From Melioribacteraceae bacterium (GTDB lineage Bacteria > Bacteroidota > Ignavibacteria > Ignavibacteriales > Melioribacteraceae), in NCBI GenBank assembly GCA_024103215.1, contig JAGFIY010000127.1:168186-232185 (forward strand): DNA of 64,000 nt, read 5' to 3'. The notes beneath the pieces were generated by a model. It searched no databases and was not told where the DNA came from. It was given only the letters and a program-made list of their open reading frames with translations. This document shows positions 55,886 to 64,000 of the stretch, in pieces; position 1 is the first letter of the stretch, and each line of letters starts with the position of its first letter. The position numbers and the translations under genes are program-made.

Positions 55886-57429
55886 TTAACGTGAATTTGA
55901 AATTCTTCTTCGTTCGGTCTGATTTGATCGTACATATTTTTTAGTGATGTGAATGCAGTTTTATTTCCCCTTATTGCAGCATTGCGGTAATACTTAGCGG
56001 CTGCAGCTTTATCTGTTCTGACACCTAAACCGTTTTCGTAACAATAACCTAACGCGGTTTGAGCTAGGACCGAACCCTCATCACTTGCGGCAACCAATGT
56101 AGTAATATCTTTTTGCTCAAATTCATTTTCCAAGATGTTTGTGAATGCAATTCTTACTTTTGCCTCACGACTTCCCAATTCAGCCGCTTGAGTCCAATAT
56201 TCGATTGCCTTGTCTTTATCTTTTTCAATTAGTGTCCCGGAATAATAAGCCAATCCCATCTCAATTATTGAAGGAATATGATTTTGTGCAGCTGCTTTCT
56301 CAAGAAGTTCAAGTGCTTGTTCGTAACTTAGCCTGTAATCAAAACCCATTGCAGTTAATCCTGCCCATGCGTACATCGCATCTGTATTTCCTTTATCAAT
56401 TCCCTTTTGAAGCAAATTCAAAATTGAAGGAGATTGAATGTAACTTAAAATCGCTTCGGCACTTTTATTTGAACCAAGTCTAAATGCTCTGATGTAATAA
56501 GAGAGTGCAAGAACCGAATCTCTTTCTCTTCCTATTCCCCTTTGATAGGACTTACCCGTAATAAAAAGGGCTTCGGGGCTTCCGTTATCCGCAGCAAGTT
56601 TTATCAATTCCGAGCTTGATGTGTCTTTACTTTTGTCGAATATTGATTCATTAGATACACCCAAAATATTTTTTAATTCGTCTTTATTTTTATTTAATAG
56701 CTCTCTTATCGATGCTATTTGTTCCTCCTCGGTGAGCGTGTCGCCCTCAAAATCAATAAAATCAAACTGCCAATTTTGCGGCATAAGAGAGGATGAATCG
56801 GCAAGAAATATATCTTGATCTTGATCTACTCCGGGTGGGGTTTTTTTTTCGTAATTTGTTACAAGACCCGATTCTTCTAATTGTTTTAATGTCTCCTTTG
56901 CATAGTCCAAACCAAAATCTGCGGCTTCCTTTATCCACGAGTAGGCTTTGTTGTAATCCCTGTTCACCACAAGATTATCAGTATAAAAAATCCCGATTGC
57001 ATATTGACTTTCAGCCATTCCGGCTTCGGCTGCAAATTTAAAATTCTTAAATGCCTCGAATGGATTCCAGTCAGTGCCTGTTCCCGTATTCAACATAATG
57101 CCATAATTAAATCGAGCAACAGTTAAGTTTTTATCAACAGCTTTTTTAATCCACCGGACAGCTTCACTTGTATCTTTTGGAAACCCGCGTCCAAGCAAAT
57201 ACCTTAAACCCAGTTCATGTTCGGCAAACGGATCGCCTTCGTTTGCAGCTTTCACCAAAAGATATCCTGATATTAAGGGATAAGATGGATATTGAGGTTT
57301 AATAAGCGGATATTTCCGCGGGGCTTGGTTATTCTTAATCACCAAACTCTTTGAAGAATCTTGGGCTGTAATTCCGCCTGTTAGCAGAAATACAAAAACT
57401 AAGAGAGTTAATATTATTTTATTTTGCAC
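55882..57429 (-). CDS. Secreted Sel1-repeat protein
   Basis: A 515-residue protein with a signal peptide (LTLLVFVFLLTGGITAQ) and many Sel1-like repeats, e.g. AEHELGLRYLLGRGFPKDTSEAVRWIKKA, ALFITGKSYQRGIGRERDSVLALSYYIRAF, AQTALGYCYENGLGVRTDKAAAAKYYRNAA. Sel1 repeats are alpha-solenoid scaffolds for protein contacts. A linker near 195-260 is acidic and less regular. Start is GTG. Partners unknown; it lies between a phosphatase and an RsbW-like kinase, which may be fortuitous. Confidence 0.85.
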   Translation of the reverse strand: MQNKIILTLLVFVFLLTGGITAQDSSKSLVIKNNQAPRKYPLIKPQYPSYPLISGYLLVKAANEGDPFAEHELGLRYLLGRGFPKDTSEAVRWIKKAVDKNLTVARFNYGIMLNTGTGTDWNPFEAFKNFKFAAEAGMAESQYAIGIFYTDNLVVNRDYNKAYSWIKEAADFGLDYAKETLKQLEESGLVTNYEKKTPPGVDQDQDIFLADSSSLMPQNWQFDFIDFEGDTLTEEEQIASIRELLNKNKDELKNILGVSNESIFDKSKDTSSSELIKLAADNGSPEALFITGKSYQRGIGRERDSVLALSYYIRAFRLGSNKSAEAILSYIQSPSILNLLQKGIDKGNTDAMYAWAGLTAMGFDYRLSYEQALELLEKAAAQNHIPSIIEMGLAYYSGTLIEKDKDKAIEYWTQAAELGSREAKVRIAFTNILENEFEQKDITTLVAASDEGSVLAQTALGYCYENGLGVRTDKAAAAKYYRNAAIRGNKTAFTSLKNMYDQIRPNEEEFQIHVN

Positions 57430-57505
57430 GCAGTCAGTAAGTTACTTAATGAAGTTTAATTTTAATTAAAATAGGATTAGTTAACAAGTCGAATAAATAG
57501 ACAGT

Positions 57506-57940
57506 TTACGAATTTGATTTATTCCCGGCGAGGAATTTTTCCATAATGTAATAATTTTTACCGTCTTTGGTTTGATATGAAGTTGTGTCCATCAGATTCT
57601 CAATAATAAACAAACCCATACCGCTTTCGGGAATCGAATCAATATCCGATGGATCGAAATCTAACTTAGCCTCGGATAAATCTTTTCTTGAATTGCCGGA
57701 ATCGATAAGCGTGAAACTTAATTTTTCGTCGGAACTTTCGGCTAGCACCTCGATAATCTTTTCTTTATTCACACCGTAAGCATGTTTTACAACGTTGTTC
57801 AGAGCTTCTATCAGACACATTTCAACTTCGTCGCAGATTCGTTTTTGAACAGAGTTTTGGCAAAGAAAATTCGCTATCTCATGAGCTGCACGGACAGCGT
57901 TGCTGTAATCGCTTTCGATTAAAAATCTCTTCTGAATCAT
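57506..57940 (-). CDS. RsbW-like ATP-binding serine kinase/anti-sigma factor
   Basis: A 144-residue GHKL-type ATPase: N-box EALNNVVKHAYG, then LIDSGNSRKDL, and G-box SGMGLFIIENLMD. It has the length and layout of RsbW/SpoIIAB. Such proteins bind a sigma factor or phosphorylate a STAS antagonist. The SpoIIE-type phosphatase at 54797 is a plausible partner; no sigma factor is near. Confidence 0.87.
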   Translation of the reverse strand: MIQKRFLIESDYSNAVRAAHEIANFLCQNSVQKRICDEVEMCLIEALNNVVKHAYGVNKEKIIEVLAESSDEKLSFTLIDSGNSRKDLSEAKLDFDPSDIDSIPESGMGLFIIENLMDTTSYQTKDGKNYYIMEKFLAGNKSNS

Positions 57941-58021
57941 TTATTTTCAGTTATTACAAAATTAGAATTAAAGTAATTTTGAATTTATAGAGAAACAAGT
58001 TACACTAATTTAAACAATTTT

Positions 58022-59383
58022 TTAATACGGTATTGAAGTAAAAAAGTAAACAGAATTAGGAGCTATTTCCAATTCCAATTTTTGGTCTTTGCTTTTCACT
58101 TCGTGCAACGACAGCGGAAATTGATTTGCATCAATCTTTCTTTCATTCTTATTGTAAACGAATTTCTTGAATGTGCCGCTTTCGGAAAGTTTGTTTGTCA
58201 AATTAACTTTTACTCTTCGCTCCGAATTATTTATTAAGCAGTAAGTCCAGTAATTATTCTTATCGTCCCCTACCCTTGCCGCAATGCAATACAACTTGGC
58301 AAACTTCGGGAAAGTTCTGTAAATATTTGAACCTTTCGGAATATACCGGCTAAGCAGAGACCAAACATAGAAGTAAGGTCTTGTTTTTAGTCCATTCTTT
58401 TTGTCTTTCCACAAACCGAATTCGAAATCTTCATGACTGTTATCATCCATCATCCAGGCAAGAACACCATCAACACCTGAATTAAGTGCGAGTGCAGCAA
58501 AACTTGCCATAAAATTTCCGTAGGAAATAGAATCAATCCAAGGATGTTGTTCGGTTGAAAGCCCGTCAGCCATTCCGGCTTCGGTAATGAAAAAAAATTT
58601 CTCATCAAAATTTGGATCATTTTCTTTTACAAATGAGATCATTCCGTCGAGATAATTTTTCAGTTCTCCGTTATAAACTTTTTCTTGAAACTCATATCTG
58701 TGGATGGTGTAATGGTCAATATATTCCTTAAGTGAATTAACGGAATTATAAAACCAGTTGTCATCCCAGCTTTGCCCGGGACCTACAATCTGCACTTTAC
58801 CGTAAAGACGTTTTTCTATCAGTTTGTTGTGAAGTTTTTTTATTCCCTCAGACCATCTTGGAAAATCCTGAACTTCATAGTTCGGTTCGTTAACAAGTGA
58901 AATATATTTTATACACGTATATCCTTTCACATTAATAAAGTAATCGAGATAATCGGCAATTATATCTAAAAACCTGTTATCATCAACATAATTTATACCT
59001 GCAATCTGAACCCATTCTCTCTCAATTCCCCATTCCGTGAGAAGTACAGTTACTCCTCGTGATTGACAGTAATCAAGATGACGGTAAAGTGCCTCCATAT
59101 CTTCGTTTTCCCAATCATACTTGCCGTCCGAAACAAAGCACCATTTTGCGAGCATCATTATTCTCACGAACGATGTTTTCATCCAATCGATGCGTTTTGA
59201 AATAATTTTAAAATCGTCATCGGTCACTTTGTTGAGATTATAATGACGCGAATCCCATTCTGCTCCGAATCCTTGAAAATTTTCGTAAACGCTGTTTCTT
59301 TGGTCAATTTCAAGATCAAGTACTATAGTTTGGGCAAAGTGGATTCCACTAATGGCAAGAAATAAAACAAAAAAGGTCTTCAT
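58022..59383 (-). CDS. Secreted clan GH-A glycoside hydrolase
   Basis: A 453-residue protein with signal peptide (TFFVLFLAISGIHFAQ) and an (alpha/beta)8-type glycosidase. Acid/base E166 sits in LVNEPN and nucleophile E268 in ITEAGM, the clan A spacing; QGFGAEWDSRHYN opens the barrel. A beta domain forms the last 90 residues. GH5, GH30 or GH39 are possible; the QGFG opening recalls GH30, and the substrate is unknown. I use the ATG at 59383; the longer frame adds a non-signal leader. A terminator lies just upstream. Confidence 0.8.
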   Translation of the reverse strand: MKTFFVLFLAISGIHFAQTIVLDLEIDQRNSVYENFQGFGAEWDSRHYNLNKVTDDDFKIISKRIDWMKTSFVRIMMLAKWCFVSDGKYDWENEDMEALYRHLDYCQSRGVTVLLTEWGIEREWVQIAGINYVDDNRFLDIIADYLDYFINVKGYTCIKYISLVNEPNYEVQDFPRWSEGIKKLHNKLIEKRLYGKVQIVGPGQSWDDNWFYNSVNSLKEYIDHYTIHRYEFQEKVYNGELKNYLDGMISFVKENDPNFDEKFFFITEAGMADGLSTEQHPWIDSISYGNFMASFAALALNSGVDGVLAWMMDDNSHEDFEFGLWKDKKNGLKTRPYFYVWSLLSRYIPKGSNIYRTFPKFAKLYCIAARVGDDKNNYWTYCLINNSERRVKVNLTNKLSESGTFKKFVYNKNERKIDANQFPLSLHEVKSKDQKLELEIAPNSVYFFTSIPY

Positions 59384-59403
59384 CAATTTTCCGATAAATG
59401 AAT

Positions 59404-59440
59404 AAAAAAAGCCGCTTAACAATTATACTGCAAAGCGGCT
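59404..59440 (-). terminator. Terminator between the 1185-residue T9SS cargo and the glycosidase
   Basis: Stem AGCCGCTT (59410-59417) / AAGCGGCT (59433-59440), followed on the minus strand by seven T. It closes the T9SS cargo transcript, so the glycosidase probably has its own promoter in the short spacer. Confidence 0.85.
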
Positions 59441-59455
59441 CTATAGAAAAACATT

Positions 59456-62400
59456 CTATTTTATAAGAATCATTCTCTTTGAATCAACAAATGTTTGATT
59501 TGCATTAACAGCTTCGAGTCTGTAAATATAAACACCTGAGGATAAATTTGATGCATTTAATTCTATCTCGTGGTGACCTGGTTTTACAACATCGTTCAAC
59601 AACTCTGCAACCATCTCGCCAAGTATGTTAAAAACAGATAGTTTTATTTTACTTTCTTCGGGAACAGTAAATTCAATCTTTGTAGATGGATTGAATGGAT
59701 TAGGATAGTTTTGATGGAGCACAAAATTTTCGGGGATTATTTCTACTTCAACACTGTTTGAATAGCTGAAAGTTCCGTCAAAGTCTATTTGTTTCAATCT
59801 ATACTTTATTGCTCCTGATGCTCCTTTCCCGATCTCGTCAACGAAAGAATATCTTGTTATTTCGGAAGTGGTTCCTTTACCGTCGACAAATCCCGATACA
59901 GTCCATTCTGCAGCAGCTTTTTCATCCGCATCAAACATTTTTTGAACTTCGAATCCGCTGTTATTTGTTTCGGTGGCTGTTTCCCAATTGAGCATTATTT
60001 TATCATCGATAACATCCGCAGAAAATGCCGTTAATTCAACTGGAACTATATCCACTATCACAGTAATCGGAACAATAATCTGTGCTTTATCCGGTGCATT
60101 AGAGTCAATAATTAAATCCATAGTGTACGTACCGTTATCCAGATTTTCAGTATCAAAATTCAATCCGATATTTGCCGAATTACCGTTCCAAACAGTTCCG
60201 CCTGCAAGATTAGTTCCCGAAATCCATTCCGGTTCCTTCATAAACTGAAGAGCAAAATTATTGCTAGGCGGATATGCCGAATTGTATGCAACTTCGAGCC
60301 CGATTGAACCGTTTCCATTCTCGATACCAACCGTTGCGGAATTTAACGTTCCTGTCATTTCGTTGTAATAAATTCTGATTTTACCGTTTTCGTAAATCAC
60401 AATTTGGAAGGTAAACGAACCGCTTGAACCTCCCTGCGCTGGTGAAAAATACTTCTGCCATTCGGTAAACTGTACAACAAATTTATCCGAGTAAGCTTTA
60501 TAATAAACTTCACCTTGACTTGATCCGTCAAGATCATCCCAAAATGCGGCAATGATTGCATCCGGTGCCAATTCATCCGGAATTGGTCTGTTATTTCTGT
60601 AACTATCTGCAATATTTGCAAAGCTTACAAATCCGTTAGTTGAGATTCTAAGTGAATTATAATTTGTCCCATAAAATGAGTAAACAAATCCTAAAGGTAT
60701 CGAATTTGTATAGCCGTCATCTTTATTACCGTTTGAGAAATTAACAACCGTTCCATCCGTACTGATATCTATCCAATCATATTCCGGACCTCCTTCCAGA
60801 TCGCTGTCTCTCCATAAATAACCGTAATCATCCGGACCTCCTGTTCCTGTAAGTGAAAATGACGGAACAGAGCTGCTTCCTTTTTGTGTTGTTTCCTTTT
60901 CTAAATCTGTCTTTGTAATTCCGATTGAATTAACACCAACACTTACTGCTCTGGAAGGGAAATTATGGTTGTCCAATACTGCACTAAATGTAAGAGTTGA
61001 TGGATCAACTGTAGTATTTGAAACAACAACATTTTCCGACCATTGTTCATTCGGCTCAACATTATAAATAAGCTGCGCCGGATTTACTGCAATTTGCGGA
61101 GCAGTTAATGTGGAGCCGCTAGCCGGATTTGAAATATCTGAATAATTGTTTTGATCGTCGCGTGCTTTAATTGCGAAATGATAAGTTTGATCTGGATCGA
61201 GATTTTGCACATCAAAAGTTTCTTGTATACCGGCATCCGAAGGAATTGGGGCGCCGATAATTTGTGTTGCTGCATCAAACTGAGCATCATTTGTAATAGG
61301 CGATGTCGACATTCTAAGATCATATCTAAAAGCTTTTCCGTCTGTTCCGTCATCACCGGTAGCTGTCCAAGTTAGATGAACACTGTTGGAGGTTGCAAGA
61401 TTATCAACTACCGCTAAATCAATGATCGGATCCGGAGCAATTTCATCAATCTCCAATCGGAATGAACCGATTCTTGTTTTCCATCCTGAACTGCTGGTTG
61501 ACGGCATATATTCTGTTGTGTACCAAAATGCACCGCTTGCCGGATCAACAGACATTGTGCTGTAATCGCCCCATCTCCCGCGCCCAGATTGTGAACCGGT
61601 TTGGGATCCATTACCGGCTATAATTTCTCCCTCATCAATTGTCATTTGCCCCAAAGGATCACCGGCATATCTTCCGGTAAACCTGATTGAAGGGTAGGTG
61701 GAAGAGCTTGAAACACTATAACCCAAAGCAATATTTCCTGAAGCATCCATTGCAATACTGCCCATCCATCGGTTATCTCCGTCATCAGGAGCGTATGTAC
61801 CTTCCTGATAAAGACTCCAGCCTGAACCCGTGTCTCTTAATTCGAACCATCGTTTTCCTGCACGACCGCTTCCAACATTTACTGAAAAACATGATACCAT
61901 TGCTTCATAAGAACCGAAATTTCTATACTGCAACCTGAACATCATTCTGCCGGCAAGTGTTTCCAATCCTTGGGAGGTTCCCGGTTGTGGAATTGAACCT
62001 AAACTTGTGCTGTATGCACTTGAACTGATATTTACAGGACCGCTTATCGTTGAATTTGCTATATTGTTCCAATCAACATCGAGAGTCCACAAATTATAAC
62101 CGCTGCTTCCCCTCAAATTCATAAACATTCCCGGTGTTCCCGGTGGTGGAGGAGTTCCGTCAGCATCTGCGGGAAGCAAGCTGCCATATGAACTACCAAG
62201 ATCAAAAAATACCATCTCGGCTGGATCGCCGTTTAACATCGCTGCCTTTTCAACCACAGCAACACCGGCACCTTGATATGACAAAGACCCCGCAGAAAAT
62301 TGATTTATCGAAATGTAATATCCATCTGGCCAAGCTCCGATTTTTGGATAGTCCGGCATATCGTCAAATTGAAATGCATATCTGTGCCACGAACCCAGTG

Positions 62401-63013
62401 GATCACTTGTTTCTGATATTGCAATTAATTCATAGAATGGACCGTTCGGAAAGTTTGGCAGTGCAAATTGACTCATTAGCCATCTCTCAGCTTCATCGTC
62501 CCATAATACAACCGGATCTCCATCGTTTGAGCCTGTCCAGGGACCTGTAAAACCATTCCAAAGAGTACTGTTCTGTACTGGTCCGTAAACTAATGTTCCA
62601 TCCTTTTCATAAATAGCAAAATGCAGGTTGATCATTTGAATGTAGTGATCCGGACCTATATCGCCTTCGGTATCAGGCGGAAAACCACCGAATAAATTTC
62701 CGACTCCATCAATGTTTACATCAAGAATTGGTGTGGGTGTTCTTCCGGATTCGGTTTGAAGCCGCGGGTCAAAATCCGGTTCGCCTTCTGTATTGTAGTC
62801 TCCAAGAATATGAGTTTTATTTGGAATTGCGCCGTCTGTTTCTTCCCAAAAACTACCGGGTGCAACGTGAACAATTTCCATATCGCGTAATGGAATTGTT
62901 TTATCATTTTTATAGGAGGTAATAACTTTTGTTGGATTTAAAGTAACACTTTGCGCCTGAAGTGAAACAAATAAGAATGCATATAAGAAAATAAAGGATA
63001 ACAACCTTTTCAT
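59456..63013 (-). CDS. Very large secreted protein with FN3 domain and T9SS sorting domain
   Basis: A 1185-residue protein. Signal peptide (LLSFIFLYAFLFVSLQAQ); an N-terminal domain of about 450 residues with GNLFGGFPPDTEGDIGPDHY and beta-propeller-like strands; a fibronectin type III domain near 525-640 (DLAVVDNLATSNSVHLTWTA); further beta-sandwich regions; and a T9SS sorting domain (NYPNPFNPSTKIEF, ILGEMVAELL, LSSGVYIYRL, ending RMILIK). No catalytic motif is recognised; it is probably a surface adhesin or binding protein. GAGGG precedes the ATG. It is monocistronic. Confidence 0.88.
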   Translation of the reverse strand: MKRLLSFIFLYAFLFVSLQAQSVTLNPTKVITSYKNDKTIPLRDMEIVHVAPGSFWEETDGAIPNKTHILGDYNTEGEPDFDPRLQTESGRTPTPILDVNIDGVGNLFGGFPPDTEGDIGPDHYIQMINLHFAIYEKDGTLVYGPVQNSTLWNGFTGPWTGSNDGDPVVLWDDEAERWLMSQFALPNFPNGPFYELIAISETSDPLGSWHRYAFQFDDMPDYPKIGAWPDGYYISINQFSAGSLSYQGAGVAVVEKAAMLNGDPAEMVFFDLGSSYGSLLPADADGTPPPPGTPGMFMNLRGSSGYNLWTLDVDWNNIANSTISGPVNISSSAYSTSLGSIPQPGTSQGLETLAGRMMFRLQYRNFGSYEAMVSCFSVNVGSGRAGKRWFELRDTGSGWSLYQEGTYAPDDGDNRWMGSIAMDASGNIALGYSVSSSSTYPSIRFTGRYAGDPLGQMTIDEGEIIAGNGSQTGSQSGRGRWGDYSTMSVDPASGAFWYTTEYMPSTSSSGWKTRIGSFRLEIDEIAPDPIIDLAVVDNLATSNSVHLTWTATGDDGTDGKAFRYDLRMSTSPITNDAQFDAATQIIGAPIPSDAGIQETFDVQNLDPDQTYHFAIKARDDQNNYSDISNPASGSTLTAPQIAVNPAQLIYNVEPNEQWSENVVVSNTTVDPSTLTFSAVLDNHNFPSRAVSVGVNSIGITKTDLEKETTQKGSSSVPSFSLTGTGGPDDYGYLWRDSDLEGGPEYDWIDISTDGTVVNFSNGNKDDGYTNSIPLGFVYSFYGTNYNSLRISTNGFVSFANIADSYRNNRPIPDELAPDAIIAAFWDDLDGSSQGEVYYKAYSDKFVVQFTEWQKYFSPAQGGSSGSFTFQIVIYENGKIRIYYNEMTGTLNSATVGIENGNGSIGLEVAYNSAYPPSNNFALQFMKEPEWISGTNLAGGTVWNGNSANIGLNFDTENLDNGTYTMDLIIDSNAPDKAQIIVPITVIVDIVPVELTAFSADVIDDKIMLNWETATETNNSGFEVQKMFDADEKAAAEWTVSGFVDGKGTTSEITRYSFVDEIGKGASGAIKYRLKQIDFDGTFSYSNSVEVEIIPENFVLHQNYPNPFNPSTKIEFTVPEESKIKLSVFNILGEMVAELLNDVVKPGHHEIELNASNLSSGVYIYRLEAVNANQTFVDSKRMILIK

Positions 63014-63185
63014 GGTTCCCTCTTATGGTTAGATTATATTAAATACTATGAAAAATTAAAATAGTAATTCATTGGAATAAAATCCAAGCAAAATTATAAT
63101 TAATATCCTTTGGTGTGAATCCGATTATAATTTTCTGCATCAAACTGTGTAAGAAAATATCTAATTCTATAATAATGGAGAAAAA

Positions 63186-63560
63186 ATGACTGAACATTTA
63201 ACAAAAGAAACTTTTTTGAAGAAAGTCTTTGATTATGAGAACAATAAAGAGTGGAAGTTTGGCGGGGAATTGCCATGCTTAATAGATTTTTATGCGGATT
63301 GGTGTGGTCCTTGCAAAATGGTTGCCCCTGTTCTCGAAGAACTTTCTGAAGAGTACGAAGGAAAAATTAACGTTTATAAAATAGATACTGAAGTTGAACA
63401 AGAATTGGCAGCCGCATTCGGAATCAGAAGTATTCCATCGCTTTTATTCTGCCCTAAAAACGGTCAGCCGCAGATGGCAATGGGCGCGCTTCCTAAAGAT
63501 CAATTGAAAAAAGCTATCGAAGAGGTTCTTTTGAAAGATACGGTAGAACAATCCGCTTAG
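63186..63560 (+). CDS. Thioredoxin
   Basis: A 124-residue thioredoxin with the active site WCGPC (39-43) in LIDFYADWCGPCKMVAPVLEEL and the cis-Pro in IRSIPSLLF. An extra Cys at 31 precedes the core, and the N-terminus is about 15 residues longer than E. coli thioredoxin. No signal peptide, so cytoplasmic. GGAG lies before the ATG. A terminator follows. Confidence 0.92.
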   Translation: MTEHLTKETFLKKVFDYENNKEWKFGGELPCLIDFYADWCGPCKMVAPVLEELSEEYEGKINVYKIDTEVEQELAAAFGIRSIPSLLFCPKNGQPQMAMGALPKDQLKKAIEEVLLKDTVEQSA

Positions 63561-63582
63561 TTAAGAGTTAATGCAAAAAAAA

Positions 63583-63609
63583 AAGCCCGGCTTAAAACCG
63601 GGCTTTTTT
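63583..63609. terminator. Bidirectional terminator
   Basis: Stem GCCCGG (63585-63590) / CCGGGC (63598-63603) extended by A-T pairs, with T6 on the plus side and T-rich sequence on the minus side, between thioredoxin and the OmpA-domain gene. Confidence 0.88.
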
Positions 63610-63622
63610 ATATTCATTTGTA

Positions 63623-64000
63623 TTAATCAATTCTTACCAATTCAATTCTTCTGTTTGAAAACCGTCCTTCCAACGTATCGTTGCTTGCCCTCGGATTTGC
63701 AGAGCCATAACCGATTGCTCTCAATCTATCTCTATCAACACCTCTATTTACAAACCACTGCATTATTGCTTCTGCCTGTCGTTGAGTTAAATCCAAATTA
63801 TACTGCACATCACCGATATTATCCGTATAAGCGCGAATTTCAAAATTATAGCCGGGATAACTTCTGAAAAGGTTAAGTACTTCTTCCAATTTACTTATTG
63901 ATGAAGGAGCTATTTCTCCCGAACCACCAAGAAAAGATACTCCATTTAGAACCAATGGAACACCTATTATAACAATATCATCGTCAGGATAATTTGGATC
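63623..64000 (-). CDS. OmpA-family peptidoglycan-binding protein, 5' end cut by window edge
   Basis: The C-terminal 125 residues of a protein whose start lies beyond the right edge; the frame stays open through base 64000. It is an OmpA-like domain: VLNGVSFLGGSGEIAPSS, FEIRAYTDNIGD, LDLTQRQAEAIMQWFVNRGV, RLRAIGYGSANPRAS. Such domains bind the diaminopimelate of peptidoglycan and anchor outer-membrane proteins. What precedes the domain cannot be seen. Confidence 0.9.
   Translation of the reverse strand, partial: DPNYPDDDIVIIGVPLVLNGVSFLGGSGEIAPSSISKLEEVLNLFRSYPGYNFEIRAYTDNIGDVQYNLDLTQRQAEAIMQWFVNRGVDRDRLRAIGYGSANPRASNDTLEGRFSNRRIELVRID

Overview
The window is AT-rich bacterial chromosome, densely coded on both strands with many 1-14 bp gene overlaps. 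Four large secreted proteins end in the same C-terminal type IX secretion (T9SS) sorting domain with a NYPNPFNP motif followed by a short Leu/Ile/Lys tail. Together with DUF2723, DUF4837, TPR/lipoprotein-rich content and c-type cytochrome machinery this points to the Bacteroidota/Chlorobiota/Ignavibacteriota superphylum, most likely an Ignavibacteriota (Ignavibacterium/Melioribacter-like) organism. That assignment is inference from family content; no rRNA is present. There is no CRISPR array, insertion sequence, prophage or integrase.

Layout. 1-6.5 kb (minus): a TPM-domain protein cut by the left edge, lemA, a DUF711/ACT pair, two tandem TPR proteins with PGAG membrane motifs, an exported YidD-like protein, DUF2442 and an acyl-CoA dehydrogenase. 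6.7-8.3 kb (plus): rlmN and a SpoU methyltransferase. 8.3-14.1 kb (minus): an export operon holding a lipoprotein that copies a subtilase propeptide, the subtilase itself and an LVIVD beta-propeller protein. 14.2-17.5 kb: zinc ribbon, lipoprotein, an orphan NtrC-type regulator and an AlbA_2 protein. 17.5-28.7 kb: large TPR lipoprotein, PII and secA on minus; glnE, DUF2723 and arfB on plus. 28.7-38.8 kb (minus): DUF4837 lipoprotein, CTP-dependent lipid kinase-like protein, ftsH, hpt, tilS, greA, an AddB-like nuclease and a CYTH protein. 38.9-45.3 kb: beta-barrel, TPR lipoprotein, M14 peptidase, rpsU, LOG protein, dacB, secG and a tRNA with CAT anticodon.

45.3-54.6 kb is the most coherent block and concerns c-type cytochromes: a nine-heme secreted cytochrome with a T9SS signal, a receiver-only protein, a divergent histidine kinase carrying a CxxCH heme motif in its sensor domain, an NtrC-type sigma-54 activator, and ccmC-ccmD-ccmE-ccmF. 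A good sigma-54 -24/-12 match precedes the receiver-cytochrome pair, and two palindromes 20 bp apart lie in the divergent spacer. This suggests a circuit in which a heme-bearing kinase activates a surface cytochrome through its partner activator. CcmE carries Cys in a CxxxY motif in place of the usual heme-binding His, the mark of the variant cytochrome c maturation pathway called System I*.

54.8-64 kb: SpoIIE-type phosphatase, Sel1-repeat protein, RsbW-like ATPase, a clan-A glycoside hydrolase, a 1185-residue T9SS cargo, thioredoxin, and an OmpA-domain protein cut by the right edge.
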